Part shown: positions 1 to 6,294 of the stretch, in pieces
Position numbering within the stretch: the first letter of the stretch is position 1
How the letters are laid out: each line of letters starts with the position of its first letter
Assembly (NCBI GenBank): GCA_012798935.1
Contig: JAAZMG010000127.1
Coordinates: 1-8,522 of the forward strand
Direction: 5' to 3'
DNA: 8,522 nt
DNA from: Tissierellia bacterium
GTDB lineage: Bacteria > Bacillota > Clostridia > Tissierellales > Tepidimicrobiaceae
Position numbers and translations under genes: made by a program
The notes under the pieces: generated by a model
Databases searched by the model: none
What the model was told of the DNA's origin: nothing
Seen by the model: the letters and a program-made list of their open reading frames with translations, nothing else

Positions 1-1401
1 ATTATAAGTATAAAAGTAAAAAATAAGCTTAAACGGGATATAGCAGAAGTAAATGAAATAATCAATTGTTTAAATAAAGGTATAATTATTTTGAATTCAA
101 AAATGGAAATTATTCATATAAATATAAAAGCATTAAAAATTTTAGATATAGATCTATCTGATACTACAATAATTGATAAACATATAAATACTGTTATTAA
201 AAAGATAAAATTACAGGACACTAATAATAAAGATATTATGGGATATTGGAATATAAAAGGAGAAGATGTAAGGGTAATATATAATATTAGTGAATTACAT
301 TTAGAAGGTAAAGAACTATCATTAATGATAAGCTTTGATAAAGTTAAAGAAATAATTAATATTGCTAAAACCTACGAATGTAAAGAAGAAATTGTATTTT
401 CAAATATAATAGGCAAAAGTGAACCCTTATTAGAAGCTATAAACAAATCCAAAATTGCTGCTCAAACCGATTCTACAATTTTGATTCAAGGAGATAGTGG
501 AACAGGTAAGGAACTATTTGCTAGATCTATTCACAACGAAAGTTTAAGAAAGGAAGGTCCTTTTGTAGTAATAAATTGTGCTAGTCTACCTGAAAATCTT
601 ATCGAATCAGAGCTGTTTGGATATGAACGGGGGGCTTTTACAGGGGCAAATCCTAGTGGAAAAAAAGGTAAGATAGAATTAGCAAATAACGGAACTTTAT
701 TTTTAGATGAGATTGGTGATTTTCCTCTACATTTACAAACTAGATTGCTAAGAGTTTTACAGGAAAGGCAAATAGATAGAGTAGGTGGTGGGAAGCCAAT
801 AGATATAAATATTAGGGTAATATCAGCAACTAATAAAGATCTAGAAACCCTAGTAAGTCAAGGAAAGTTTAGGCTAGATCTATTCTATAGATTAAATATA
901 ATTCCTATTAATTTACCTACCCTTAAGGAGAGAGGGGATGATGTATTTTTATGTTCCCAATATATTATGGAAAAAATCTGTAGTAAAATGAATAAAGGTA
1001 AAAAATATTTGTCTCAAGAAGTAAAAGATGCTTTTATAGAATATGATTGGCCAGGAAATATTCGAGAACTTGAAAATGTATTAGAACATGGTATTTGCTT
1101 TGCCACAGGGGATAAAATAATGCTTAAAGATCTACCTGAATATTTTTTGGACAATAGACTACCAAGAATACTGAAAAAAGAGGATTGTAGGAAAGATTAT
1201 ATAGGCAATGAAATGTATCAAAAACTTCTAATAACAGAAAACAAAAATTTGGAACAATTAAAAATGGAGTTTGAAAAGGATATAATAAACAAATTAATTG
1301 GTATATATGGAGATTCAGTAGAAGGTAAAAAAATAGTAGCTAAAAAGTTAGATATAGGATTGACCACATTGTATAGAAAAATAAATGAATATGAAAGTTA
1401 G
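1..1401 (+). CDS. Sigma-54-dependent activator, PAS-AAA+-Fis HTH (5' partial), CdsR-like
   Basis: This is a bacterial enhancer-binding protein that uses ATP to open sigma-54 RNA polymerase complexes. The reading frame is open from base 1 with no stop, so the start lies outside the window; the TTG at 91 falls inside a PAS-like domain (about 45-330) and is not a credible start. The AAA+ domain has Walker A GDSGTGKE (490-513), the sigma-54 contact loop GAFTGA (631-648), Walker B LFLDEIGD (697-720) and an arginine-finger stretch FRLDLFYRL near 868-894. The C-terminus (about 1320-1395) is a Fis/TyrR-type helix-turn-helix containing VAKKLDIGLTTLYRKI. There is no receiver domain in the visible part, so the signal is probably a small molecule or redox state sensed by PAS or by a missing N-terminal domain. 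The next gene has a sigma-54 promoter and encodes a cysteine desulfidase. From memory, Clostridioides difficile has the same pairing (CdsR-CdsB), so cysteine or a derivative is the inferred inducer. Family assignment is certain; the ligand is inferred. Confidence 0.95.
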   Translation: MISIKVKNKLKRDIAEVNEIINCLNKGIIILNSKMEIIHINIKALKILDIDLSDTTIIDKHINTVIKKIKLQDTNNKDIMGYWNIKGEDVRVIYNISELHLEGKELSLMISFDKVKEIINIAKTYECKEEIVFSNIIGKSEPLLEAINKSKIAAQTDSTILIQGDSGTGKELFARSIHNESLRKEGPFVVINCASLPENLIESELFGYERGAFTGANPSGKKGKIELANNGTLFLDEIGDFPLHLQTRLLRVLQERQIDRVGGGKPIDINIRVISATNKDLETLVSQGKFRLDLFYRLNIIPINLPTLKERGDDVFLCSQYIMEKICSKMNKGKKYLSQEVKDAFIEYDWPGNIRELENVLEHGICFATGDKIMLKDLPEYFLDNRLPRILKKEDCRKDYIGNEMYQKLLITENKNLEQLKMEFEKDIINKLIGIYGDSVEGKKIVAKKLDIGLTTLYRKINEYES

Positions 1402-1435
1402 TTATCATAAGCTGAAAATATTTCTCATTTATGAA

Positions 1436-1481
1436 AACAATAATAAAAAGCATTTTTTAAAAAGTGCTTTTTATTATTGTT
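1436..1481 (+). terminator. Rho-independent terminator of the activator gene
   Basis: A perfect 17-bp inverted repeat (1436-1452 with 1465-1481) surrounds a 12-base A/T loop. The core arms AAAAAGCA and TGCTTTTT are followed by a T-rich tract on the plus strand. It starts 34 bases after the activator stop codon. It separates the activator transcript from the desulfidase promoter, so the two genes are transcribed separately. The A-rich left arm could also let it work on the minus strand. Confidence 0.85.
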
Positions 1482-1510
1482 ATTAAATTAATAATATTTA
1501 AATAGTATTG

Positions 1511-1520
1511 CTTTATAAAG
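1511..1520. promoter_or_regulatory. Candidate distal activator-binding dyad
   Basis: A perfect 10-bp palindrome, CTTTATAAAG, is centred at 1515.5, about 90 bases before the predicted transcription start. It is flanked by ATTG on the left and, three bases further out, CAAT on the right. Its position suits an upstream activating sequence for the neighbouring sigma-54 activator, but short A/T palindromes are common in such DNA. The assignment is inferred from position and from the second dyad 20 bp away. Confidence 0.35.
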
Positions 1521-1524
1521 GGAC

Positions 1525-1546
1525 AATATAGCCAATTGGTGTTATT
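1525..1546. promoter_or_regulatory. Candidate proximal activator-binding dyad
   Basis: A 22-bp interrupted dyad reads AATA-N3-CCAATTGG-N3-TATT, centred at 1535.5, about 70 bases before the predicted transcription start. Its centre is exactly 20 bp, two helical turns, from the CTTTATAAAG dyad, so proteins at both sites would sit on the same DNA face. This suits Fis-type activator dimers binding cooperatively. The two dyads do not share an obvious half-site, which weakens the case. No binding site is known for this protein from the sequence alone. Confidence 0.4.
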
Positions 1547-1577
1547 TGCAGTAGAGTTTTTTATATAAAAGTATAAA

Positions 1578-1594
1578 TTGGCATGAGGTTTGCA
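1578..1594 (+). promoter_or_regulatory. Sigma-54 (-24/-12) promoter of the cysteine desulfidase gene
   Basis: The sequence TTGGCATG-N4-TTGCA matches the sigma-54 consensus YTGGCACG-N4-TTGCW at every defined base except one (T for C in CACG). The invariant GG (1580-1581) and GC (1592-1593) are exactly 10 bases apart. Transcription should begin near 1605, leaving a leader of about 18 bases that contains the ribosome site. It lies directly downstream of a sigma-54 activator gene. No comparable element was noticed in the other intergenic regions. Confidence 0.88.
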
Positions 1595-1607
1595 AATATT
1601 AATGAAT

Positions 1608-1615
1608 GGAGGTGG
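1608..1615 (+). promoter_or_regulatory. Ribosome binding site that sets the desulfidase start
   Basis: GGAGGTGG lies just upstream of the ATG at 1623, with 10 bases between GGAGG and the start codon. It is the only good Shine-Dalgarno site in the leader. It lies downstream of the alternative in-frame starts (TTG 1590, ATG 1602), so it cannot serve them. Confidence 0.8.
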
Positions 1616-1622
1616 AAACCTT

Positions 1623-2960
1623 ATGGGATTACAAAAAAAAGAAATGTATAAAAATTCAGAACAAAAAAATATTGGAAACAAATCTTATGTTAATTTACTT
1701 GAAATACTTAGAGAAGGGGTAAGACCAGCTTTAGGCTGTACAGAACCTGTAGCATTAGGTTTAGCAGTGGCAGAAGCATATAAGAACGTTAAGGGTGAGT
1801 TATTAAGTATAGATATTGAGCTTAGCCCAAATATCTATAAAAATGGAATGGGGGTTGGAATACCAGGTACTACTGAAAAAGGTTTAGTATTTGCTGCTGC
1901 ATTAGCTGTGGTTTGTGGAGATTCTAGTTTAGGCCTTGAAGTGTTTAGAAACGTAAATGACCTACATGTAATGAAAGCAGGAGATATAGTAAATAAAGGA
2001 AATATTAAAGTCCGTGTAGAGGCTAACAAAGGTAAATTTTATATAAAGGCGGAGGTTTTAACGGATAAGGGAAAAGGAATATGTGTAATAGAGGATAAAC
2101 ATACAAATATAGTATTGGTACAGGCAAATGATAAGATTCTTTTTAAGAAAGAAAAGTCGGAAGGAAAAGCTAATAAGGGGCTAGCTGATAGTTTGGTAGA
2201 CTTAACAATAAAGGATATTATAGAGTTTGTAGAAAAGGTTTCTTTCAAAGATATTGAATTTTTACTTGAAGGAGTAAAAGTAAATATGGCTATTGCACAA
2301 AAAGGACTAAACGAAAAATCGGGATCTGGTCTTGGTGCAGCTATGAATTTGCTTATGTTAGAAGGAGAGATGCAAAAGGATGTAATAAATCAAGCTAGAA
2401 CATTAACATCTGCTGCCTGTGATGCTAGGATGGCGGGGGTAAATATGCCTGTAATGAGTAGTGCTGGAAGTGGAAATAATGGTATAACAGCGATTATACC
2501 TCCAGCTGTTGTATGTGAACACATGGGATGTGATGATGAAAAACTTGCTAGAACCCTTGCTTTTAGCCATTTAACTACTTCTTATATAAAGGCTTTTACA
2601 GGGGTACTTTCACCAATATGTAGCTGTGCTATAGCGGCAGGTATAGGCGCCTCAGCAGCAATTACATGGCTAATGGGTGGAACGGAGGAACAAATTGAAG
2701 GTGCAATTAAAAACATGATAGGATCTATTTCTGGTATGATATGTGATGGTGCTAAAGGCGGCTGTGCATTTAAGTTATCGGCGGCAGCTTCTGAAGCAAT
2801 TATACAAGCAAAGCTTGCTATGGCAAATGTATTTATTTCAGATTTTGATGGTATAGTAGGTCCTACTGCAGATTTAACTATTAGAAATTTGGGTAAATTT
2901 TGCACTGAAGGTATGAAGGATACAGACAAGGAAATAATTGAGATAATGATTCAGCAGTAA
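1623..2960 (+). CDS. cyuA: L-cysteine desulfidase / L-serine dehydratase-alpha-like (CyuA/CdsB family, UPF0597)
   Basis: The predicted product is a 445-residue cytosolic iron-sulfur enzyme that breaks L-cysteine into pyruvate, ammonia and sulfide without pyridoxal phosphate. Its length fits the family (E. coli CyuA is about 436). Family hallmarks are the N-terminal RPALGCTEP block with Cys39, a glycine-rich NGMGVGIPGT stretch, the ARMAGVNMPVMSSAGSGNNG block, and C-terminal cysteines at 333, 335, 374 and 381 (SPICSCAI, CDGAKGGC). Cys39 plus two of the later cysteines are the likely ligands of the 4Fe-4S cluster. The start is the ATG at 1623; the in-frame TTG at 1590 is part of the -12 promoter element and the ATG at 1602 precedes the expected transcript start. 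A sigma-54 promoter and an adjacent activator imply substrate-induced control, probably by cysteine. A role in serine breakdown or sulfide supply cannot be excluded from sequence. A strong terminator follows, so the gene appears monocistronic. Confidence 0.92.
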   Translation: MGLQKKEMYKNSEQKNIGNKSYVNLLEILREGVRPALGCTEPVALGLAVAEAYKNVKGELLSIDIELSPNIYKNGMGVGIPGTTEKGLVFAAALAVVCGDSSLGLEVFRNVNDLHVMKAGDIVNKGNIKVRVEANKGKFYIKAEVLTDKGKGICVIEDKHTNIVLVQANDKILFKKEKSEGKANKGLADSLVDLTIKDIIEFVEKVSFKDIEFLLEGVKVNMAIAQKGLNEKSGSGLGAAMNLLMLEGEMQKDVINQARTLTSAACDARMAGVNMPVMSSAGSGNNGITAIIPPAVVCEHMGCDDEKLARTLAFSHLTTSYIKAFTGVLSPICSCAIAAGIGASAAITWLMGGTEEQIEGAIKNMIGSISGMICDGAKGGCAFKLSAAASEAIIQAKLAMANVFISDFDGIVGPTADLTIRNLGKFCTEGMKDTDKEIIEIMIQQ

Positions 2961-3005
2961 ATATGCATATTGCTTTTAACAAATTTAATATGTATAGTCT
3001 ACTTA

Positions 3006-3041
3006 AAAAGAAACTACTTTAAAATTAAAGTAGTTTCTTTT
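3006..3041. terminator. Shared bidirectional terminator between convergent genes
   Basis: A perfect 15-bp stem (3006-3020 with 3027-3041), with core AAAGAAACTACTTT, closes a 6-base A/T loop. The T-rich 3' arm and following TGTTCTTT serve the desulfidase on the plus strand. On the minus strand the 3' arm is followed by TTTTTAAG and serves the membrane-protein gene, whose stop codon is 18 bases away. Its position midway between two converging stop codons supports use in both directions. Confidence 0.88.
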
Positions 3042-3059
3042 GTTCTTTAATCTTTTTGG

Positions 3060-3512
3060 CTAGTTAGTGAGAATTTTTAATATTTCCTCTAAGGAACTAT
3101 TTTTTGGAATTTCAAATTCTCCATATTTTAGTTTAGTATCTAATTTTAATTCAATAGCTTTTTCAATAAAATCATTTTTATCTTTAATTAGGTCACTAGA
3201 AACTAGAATTTCACCAATTTTAGAAGATGCGGAACCAGAAGGAATGTCTATTTTAACCATTATATCTAGACTTTCCTCATTGTCTTCATCTAGATTATTA
3301 TTATCATTTGGTTTATTTTCATTAGTAGGGGTAGGATTATCCTTTGAAACTGTTTCTGAAATTTTAGGAGGTGTTTCAATAGCATCCTTAGCAAACAACC
3401 CACCTAATCTCCAATTAATAATCAAAATAACAACTATTATTACAAGGATCATTATTATGTAATCTACACAATCATATAGGATATCCTTTAGCTTTTCAAA
3501 AAAACTTTTCAT
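3060..3512 (-). CDS. Single-pass membrane protein with MltG/YceG-like LysM-type domain, no catalytic domain
   Basis: The product has 150 residues in three parts. A short, cysteine-containing N-terminus is followed by one membrane helix (about residues 18-36, YIIMILVIIVVILIINW). Next comes a low-complexity, acidic, Pro/Asn-rich linker (about 45-82). The C-terminal domain (about 85-149) contains VKIDIPSGSASSKIGEIL, LIKDKNDFIEKA, KYGEFEIPKNSSLEEIL. That order matches the small domain of endolytic transglycosylase MltG/YceG (ip-G-s...Ia..L...glI...F......l..G.y.ip...s..eIl..L). The MltG catalytic domain with its glutamate is absent; the protein ends right after the small domain, at a normal stop codon and terminator. 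It is probably a separate short protein rather than a fragment, with the domain outside the membrane where it may bind peptidoglycan or a divisome partner. The ATG has a good site, GAGGTGA, 8 bases upstream. It is divergent from the pseudouridine synthase gene. Function is unproven. Confidence 0.85.
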   Translation of the reverse strand: MKSFFEKLKDILYDCVDYIIMILVIIVVILIINWRLGGLFAKDAIETPPKISETVSKDNPTPTNENKPNDNNNLDEDNEESLDIMVKIDIPSGSASSKIGEILVSSDLIKDKNDFIEKAIELKLDTKLKYGEFEIPKNSSLEEILKILTN

Positions 3513-3539
3513 AAAAATTTCACCTCTTCAAATCTACTT

Positions 3540-3568
3540 TTAACGTAAATAAGGTTTTATAATATAAT
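3540..3568 (+). promoter_or_regulatory. Candidate sigma-A promoter for the right-hand operon
   Basis: A -35-like TTAACG (3540-3545, four of six consensus bases) is separated by 17 bases from a perfect TATAAT (3563-3568). Transcription would start near 3575, about 44 bases before the pseudouridine synthase start. Several overlapping TATAAT-like words occur in this AT-rich gap, so the exact promoter is uncertain. No equally good element was found for the divergent minus-strand gene. Confidence 0.45.
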
Positions 3569-3585
3569 TGATGTATAATATAATT
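3558..3585. repeat. 12-bp direct repeat in divergent intergenic region
   Basis: TATAATATAATT occurs at 3558-3569 and again, identical, at 3574-3585, offset by 16 bp with four bases (GATG) between. It overlaps the candidate -10 region of the right-hand operon. It may be a tandem operator or duplicate -10 box, or just AT-rich slippage. Function is unknown. Confidence 0.6.
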
Positions 3586-3618
3586 ATATCACAAGATTAA
3601 AGGAAAGGTGAGGAAAGT

Positions 3619-4587
3619 TTGAAAGAGGTAATTATTTACAAAAACGACAGTGAACAAAGGTTTGACAGATTTTTAAAAAAATACCTATCAGAAGCACCTC
3701 AAGGTTTCATTTATAAAATGATTAGGAAGAAGAATATTACACTAAACAATAAAAAAGTTTCTCCAGATACTATAATAGTTGAAGGGGATATTATCCAGTT
3801 ATATCTTGCTGATGAGACTATTGCAAAATTTAAGGGGGAAAATGAAATAATTAAAAGCAAGTTGGCCCCTGAGGTAATATATGAAGATGAAAATATAATA
3901 TTAATAAATAAGCCAGTGGGTATATTATCCCATTCAGCTAATAAAAATCATGATGATAATATAGTAGATAGTATGATTTACTATCTTTATGAAAAAGGTG
4001 AATATGATCCAAAGGCTGAAAATACATTTACCCCTTCTATTTGCAATCGTTTAGACAGAAATACTAGCGGTATTATAATAGGGGCAAAGAATTATCAATC
4101 ATTAAAGATAATAAACGCTTCAATGAAAAGGGGTAATATTGATAGATATTATAAGACAATAGTTAAAGGAATAATAAAAAAAGGCAAATTAATAGAAGGA
4201 TATTTAGTAAAAGATGAAGAAGTAAACAAAGTGGAGATTTTAGATGAAGAGACAGATGACTCCAAAAAGATTACTACTCGTATTAGAATACTTAACTCTG
4301 CTGATGAATATTCCTTATTAGAGATAGAGTTAATCACTGGTAGAACCCATCAAATCAGGGCTCATTTAGCATCAATAGGTTACCCTATAATTGGGGATAT
4401 AAAATATGGGGATAAAAAAACAAATAAATATTTTAAAGATAGGTATGGTTTAGATAGTCAATTTCTTCATGGCTATAGGGTAGTTTTTTCTGGGCTAGAT
4501 GAACCTTTAGATTATTTAAATAATCAAGAATTTATAGGGAGGGAAAACGATAAGTTTGAGAGAATACGGAAAGAATTATTTGAATAG
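3619..4587 (+). CDS. RluA-family 23S rRNA pseudouridine synthase
   Basis: This 322-residue cytosolic enzyme converts specific uridines in RNA, normally 23S rRNA, to pseudouridine. An N-terminal S4-type RNA-binding domain (about residues 12-65) precedes the RluA-type catalytic domain (about 85-300). Key blocks are INKPVGILSH (about 96-105), the catalytic block NRLDRNTSG with nucleophile Asp146, and the conserved TGRTHQIRAHL (240-250) followed by GYPIIGD. Family length is about 300-325, so it is complete. Translation starts at a TTG; AAAGGTGA lies 7 bases upstream, and no in-frame ATG occurs before the S4 domain. It opens an apparent operon, with the kinase fusion 27 bp downstream. S4 plus RluA fits RluC/RluD-like enzymes, but the target uridines cannot be told from sequence, so no symbol is given. 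Confidence 0.93.
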   Translation: MKEVIIYKNDSEQRFDRFLKKYLSEAPQGFIYKMIRKKNITLNNKKVSPDTIIVEGDIIQLYLADETIAKFKGENEIIKSKLAPEVIYEDENIILINKPVGILSHSANKNHDDNIVDSMIYYLYEKGEYDPKAENTFTPSICNRLDRNTSGIIIGAKNYQSLKIINASMKRGNIDRYYKTIVKGIIKKGKLIEGYLVKDEEVNKVEILDEETDDSKKITTRIRILNSADEYSLLEIELITGRTHQIRAHLASIGYPIIGDIKYGDKKTNKYFKDRYGLDSQFLHGYRVVFSGLDEPLDYLNNQEFIGRENDKFERIRKELFE

Positions 4588-4614
4588 TAAAATAAAAACC
4601 AGGAGGTAATTAAA

Positions 4615-6279
4615 ATGAAAAATAAGATTAGAGTATATGTAGAAGGTATTGGAGAAGTGTATATTGAGGAAGGTTCAATGCTAGAGGATCTATCAAAACA
4701 GGTTTTTGAAAAAGACTATAAAAAATACCTCGGTGCAAGGATTAATAACGAAGTTCATCATCTGCGTAGAAATGTAAAGGAAGATATGTATGTAAAATTT
4801 TTAGATAATAGTGAGGAAGATGGATATAGGATATATACAAGAACTATATCTGCAGTATTTATTATGGCTTGTAAGGAGGTTTTTCCTCATAGTATAGCTA
4901 AAATAGAGCACTTTTTAGGCCAAGGATTGTATGCTGAGTTAGAAAAGGGAAATTCTATTAGTTTTGGAGAAATAGAAAAGATTAAATCAAAGATGAGAGA
5001 AATAGTGGAAAGTGATATACCTATTATTAGGGAAGAAGTTCTTATTGAAGAGGCTATTTCATTATTTGCAGCTCATGGCCATGAGGATAAGATAAGGCTT
5101 TATAATACTTTAGAGGATGATAAAGTTCAAATTTATAAAATAGGAGATCATCTAGATAGATTCCATGGATATTTGGCACCATCTACAGGATATGTTGATA
5201 TATTCGATTTAAAATACTACTATCCAGGGGCTATTATATTATTCCCAACAACGGATAGCAACAATAATCTACCTAAATTTAAGGAGCAAAAAAAGCTAGC
5301 TAAAGTATTTAAGGAAGCTAAAGAGTGGGCAAGTATATTAGACTTAGCCTATCTAGGCTCTTTAAACGAAAAGATTATTAACAATGAGGTAGAAGAGGTA
5401 ATAAGGATATCTGAAGCTTTCCACGAGAAAAAGATTGCTGAGATTGCAGATATAATATGTGAAGATGATGATATAAATATGATCTTAATAGCCGGTCCAT
5501 CTTCTTCGGGGAAGACTACTTTTGCTCAAAGATTGGCAGTTCATTTAAAAGTAAATGGTAAAAGGCCTATTGGAATTTCTGTAGATGATTATTTTATAGA
5601 TAGAGAATCTACCCCTTTAAACGAAAAAGGAGAGTATGATTTTGAATCACTAGAGGCTATAGATTTAAAACGATTTAATGAAGATTTGGTCAAACTTCTT
5701 GAAGGAGAAGAGATAGAATTGCCCAAATATAATTTTGTGAAAGGGAAAAGTGAAAAATCTGGAGTGAAAATCAAGGTGGATAAGGACCATCCAATTATTG
5801 TTGAGGGGATTCATGGCTTAAATCCTAAGTTGGCCCAATATATTCCGGAGAAGAATAAATTTAAAATATATATATCTGCTCTAACTCAACTAAACATAGA
5901 TGCTCATAATAGAATTCCTACTACAGATACTAGGCTTATAAGGAGAATAGTAAGAGATAATAAGTATAGAGGAAATAGTGTTCTTAGAACCTTTGAACTA
6001 TGGGAAGGGGTAACAAAAGGAGAGGAAAGAAACATATTTCCATATCAAGAAGAAGCGGATATTATGTTTGACTCTGCTTTAGTTTATGAATTGTCTGTGT
6101 TGAAAAAATATATAGTTCCTATGCTTGAGGAGATCGATAGTACCAGTATTTATTATTCTGAAGCTAGAATGTTATTAAAGTTTTTAAGTTACTTTAGGGA
6201 TATAGAGGATGAAAGGGTAATTCCTCCCAATTCTATTCTAAGAGAATTTATTGGTGGTACTGGGTTTGATATTCATTAG
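4615..6279 (+). CDS. TGS / ThrRS-like / uridine kinase-family fusion protein
   Basis: The product has 554 residues in three modules. Residues about 1-63 form a TGS domain, the small domain found in threonyl-tRNA synthetase and GTPases. Residues about 72-230 resemble the second (editing) domain of threonyl-tRNA synthetase, for example IMACKEVFPHSIAKIEHFLGQGLYAEL. Residues about 285-500 are a P-loop kinase of the uridine kinase/phosphoribulokinase family: Walker A GPSSSGKTT (294-302, Lys300), DDYFIDR (324-330), and EGIHGLNP (387-394). Uridine kinases phosphorylate uridine or cytidine to the monophosphate, so nucleoside salvage is the default guess, but the fused modules suggest another or additional role. 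The HxxxH motif of the editing domain is lost: the aligned positions appear to be Arg76 and Ala80. AGGAGG lies 8 bases before the ATG. It sits in an operon with the pseudouridine synthase upstream and glutaminase 15 bp downstream. This architecture is recurrent in clostridia, and its substrate is not established from sequence. Confidence 0.92.
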   Translation: MKNKIRVYVEGIGEVYIEEGSMLEDLSKQVFEKDYKKYLGARINNEVHHLRRNVKEDMYVKFLDNSEEDGYRIYTRTISAVFIMACKEVFPHSIAKIEHFLGQGLYAELEKGNSISFGEIEKIKSKMREIVESDIPIIREEVLIEEAISLFAAHGHEDKIRLYNTLEDDKVQIYKIGDHLDRFHGYLAPSTGYVDIFDLKYYYPGAIILFPTTDSNNNLPKFKEQKKLAKVFKEAKEWASILDLAYLGSLNEKIINNEVEEVIRISEAFHEKKIAEIADIICEDDDINMILIAGPSSSGKTTFAQRLAVHLKVNGKRPIGISVDDYFIDRESTPLNEKGEYDFESLEAIDLKRFNEDLVKLLEGEEIELPKYNFVKGKSEKSGVKIKVDKDHPIIVEGIHGLNPKLAQYIPEKNKFKIYISALTQLNIDAHNRIPTTDTRLIRRIVRDNKYRGNSVLRTFELWEGVTKGEERNIFPYQEEADIMFDSALVYELSVLKKYIVPMLEEIDSTSIYYSEARMLLKFLSYFRDIEDERVIPPNSILREFIGGTGFDIH

Positions 6280-6294
6280 TAATGGAGGGAGAAG

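Noticed and set aside
91..1401. A complete activator gene starting at TTG 91
   Set aside because: The frame is open upstream to base 1 and the PAS-like pattern begins before 91, so the gene is 5' truncated by the window.
1402..1435. A second hairpin (TCATAA with TTATGA) after the activator stop
   Set aside because: Only six A/T-rich pairs around a long loop; the perfect 17-bp hairpin just downstream explains termination.
1457..1681. Minus-strand frame of 74 residues across the intergenic region
   Set aside because: It runs through the sigma-54 promoter and terminator, is Phe/Asn/Ile-rich as expected from AT-rich noncoding DNA, and has no supporting features.
2582..2929. Minus-strand frame of 115 residues inside the desulfidase gene
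   Set aside because: It is antisense to a strongly conserved enzyme segment, has no family resemblance, and the other short minus frames inside genes are equally unsupported.
3067..3462. Plus-strand frame of 131 residues opposite the MltG-like gene
   Set aside because: It is the antisense shadow of the minus-strand gene, which has a good ribosome site, a membrane helix, a recognisable domain and a terminator.
3513..3600. A sigma-A promoter for the minus-strand membrane protein
   Set aside because: TTGTGA and several TATAAT-like words are present, but no pair has acceptable spacing and match, so no site is claimed.
5174..5190. TTGGCACC as a second sigma-54 -24 element
   Set aside because: No GC/TTGC element occurs at the required spacing, and it lies deep within the kinase coding sequence.
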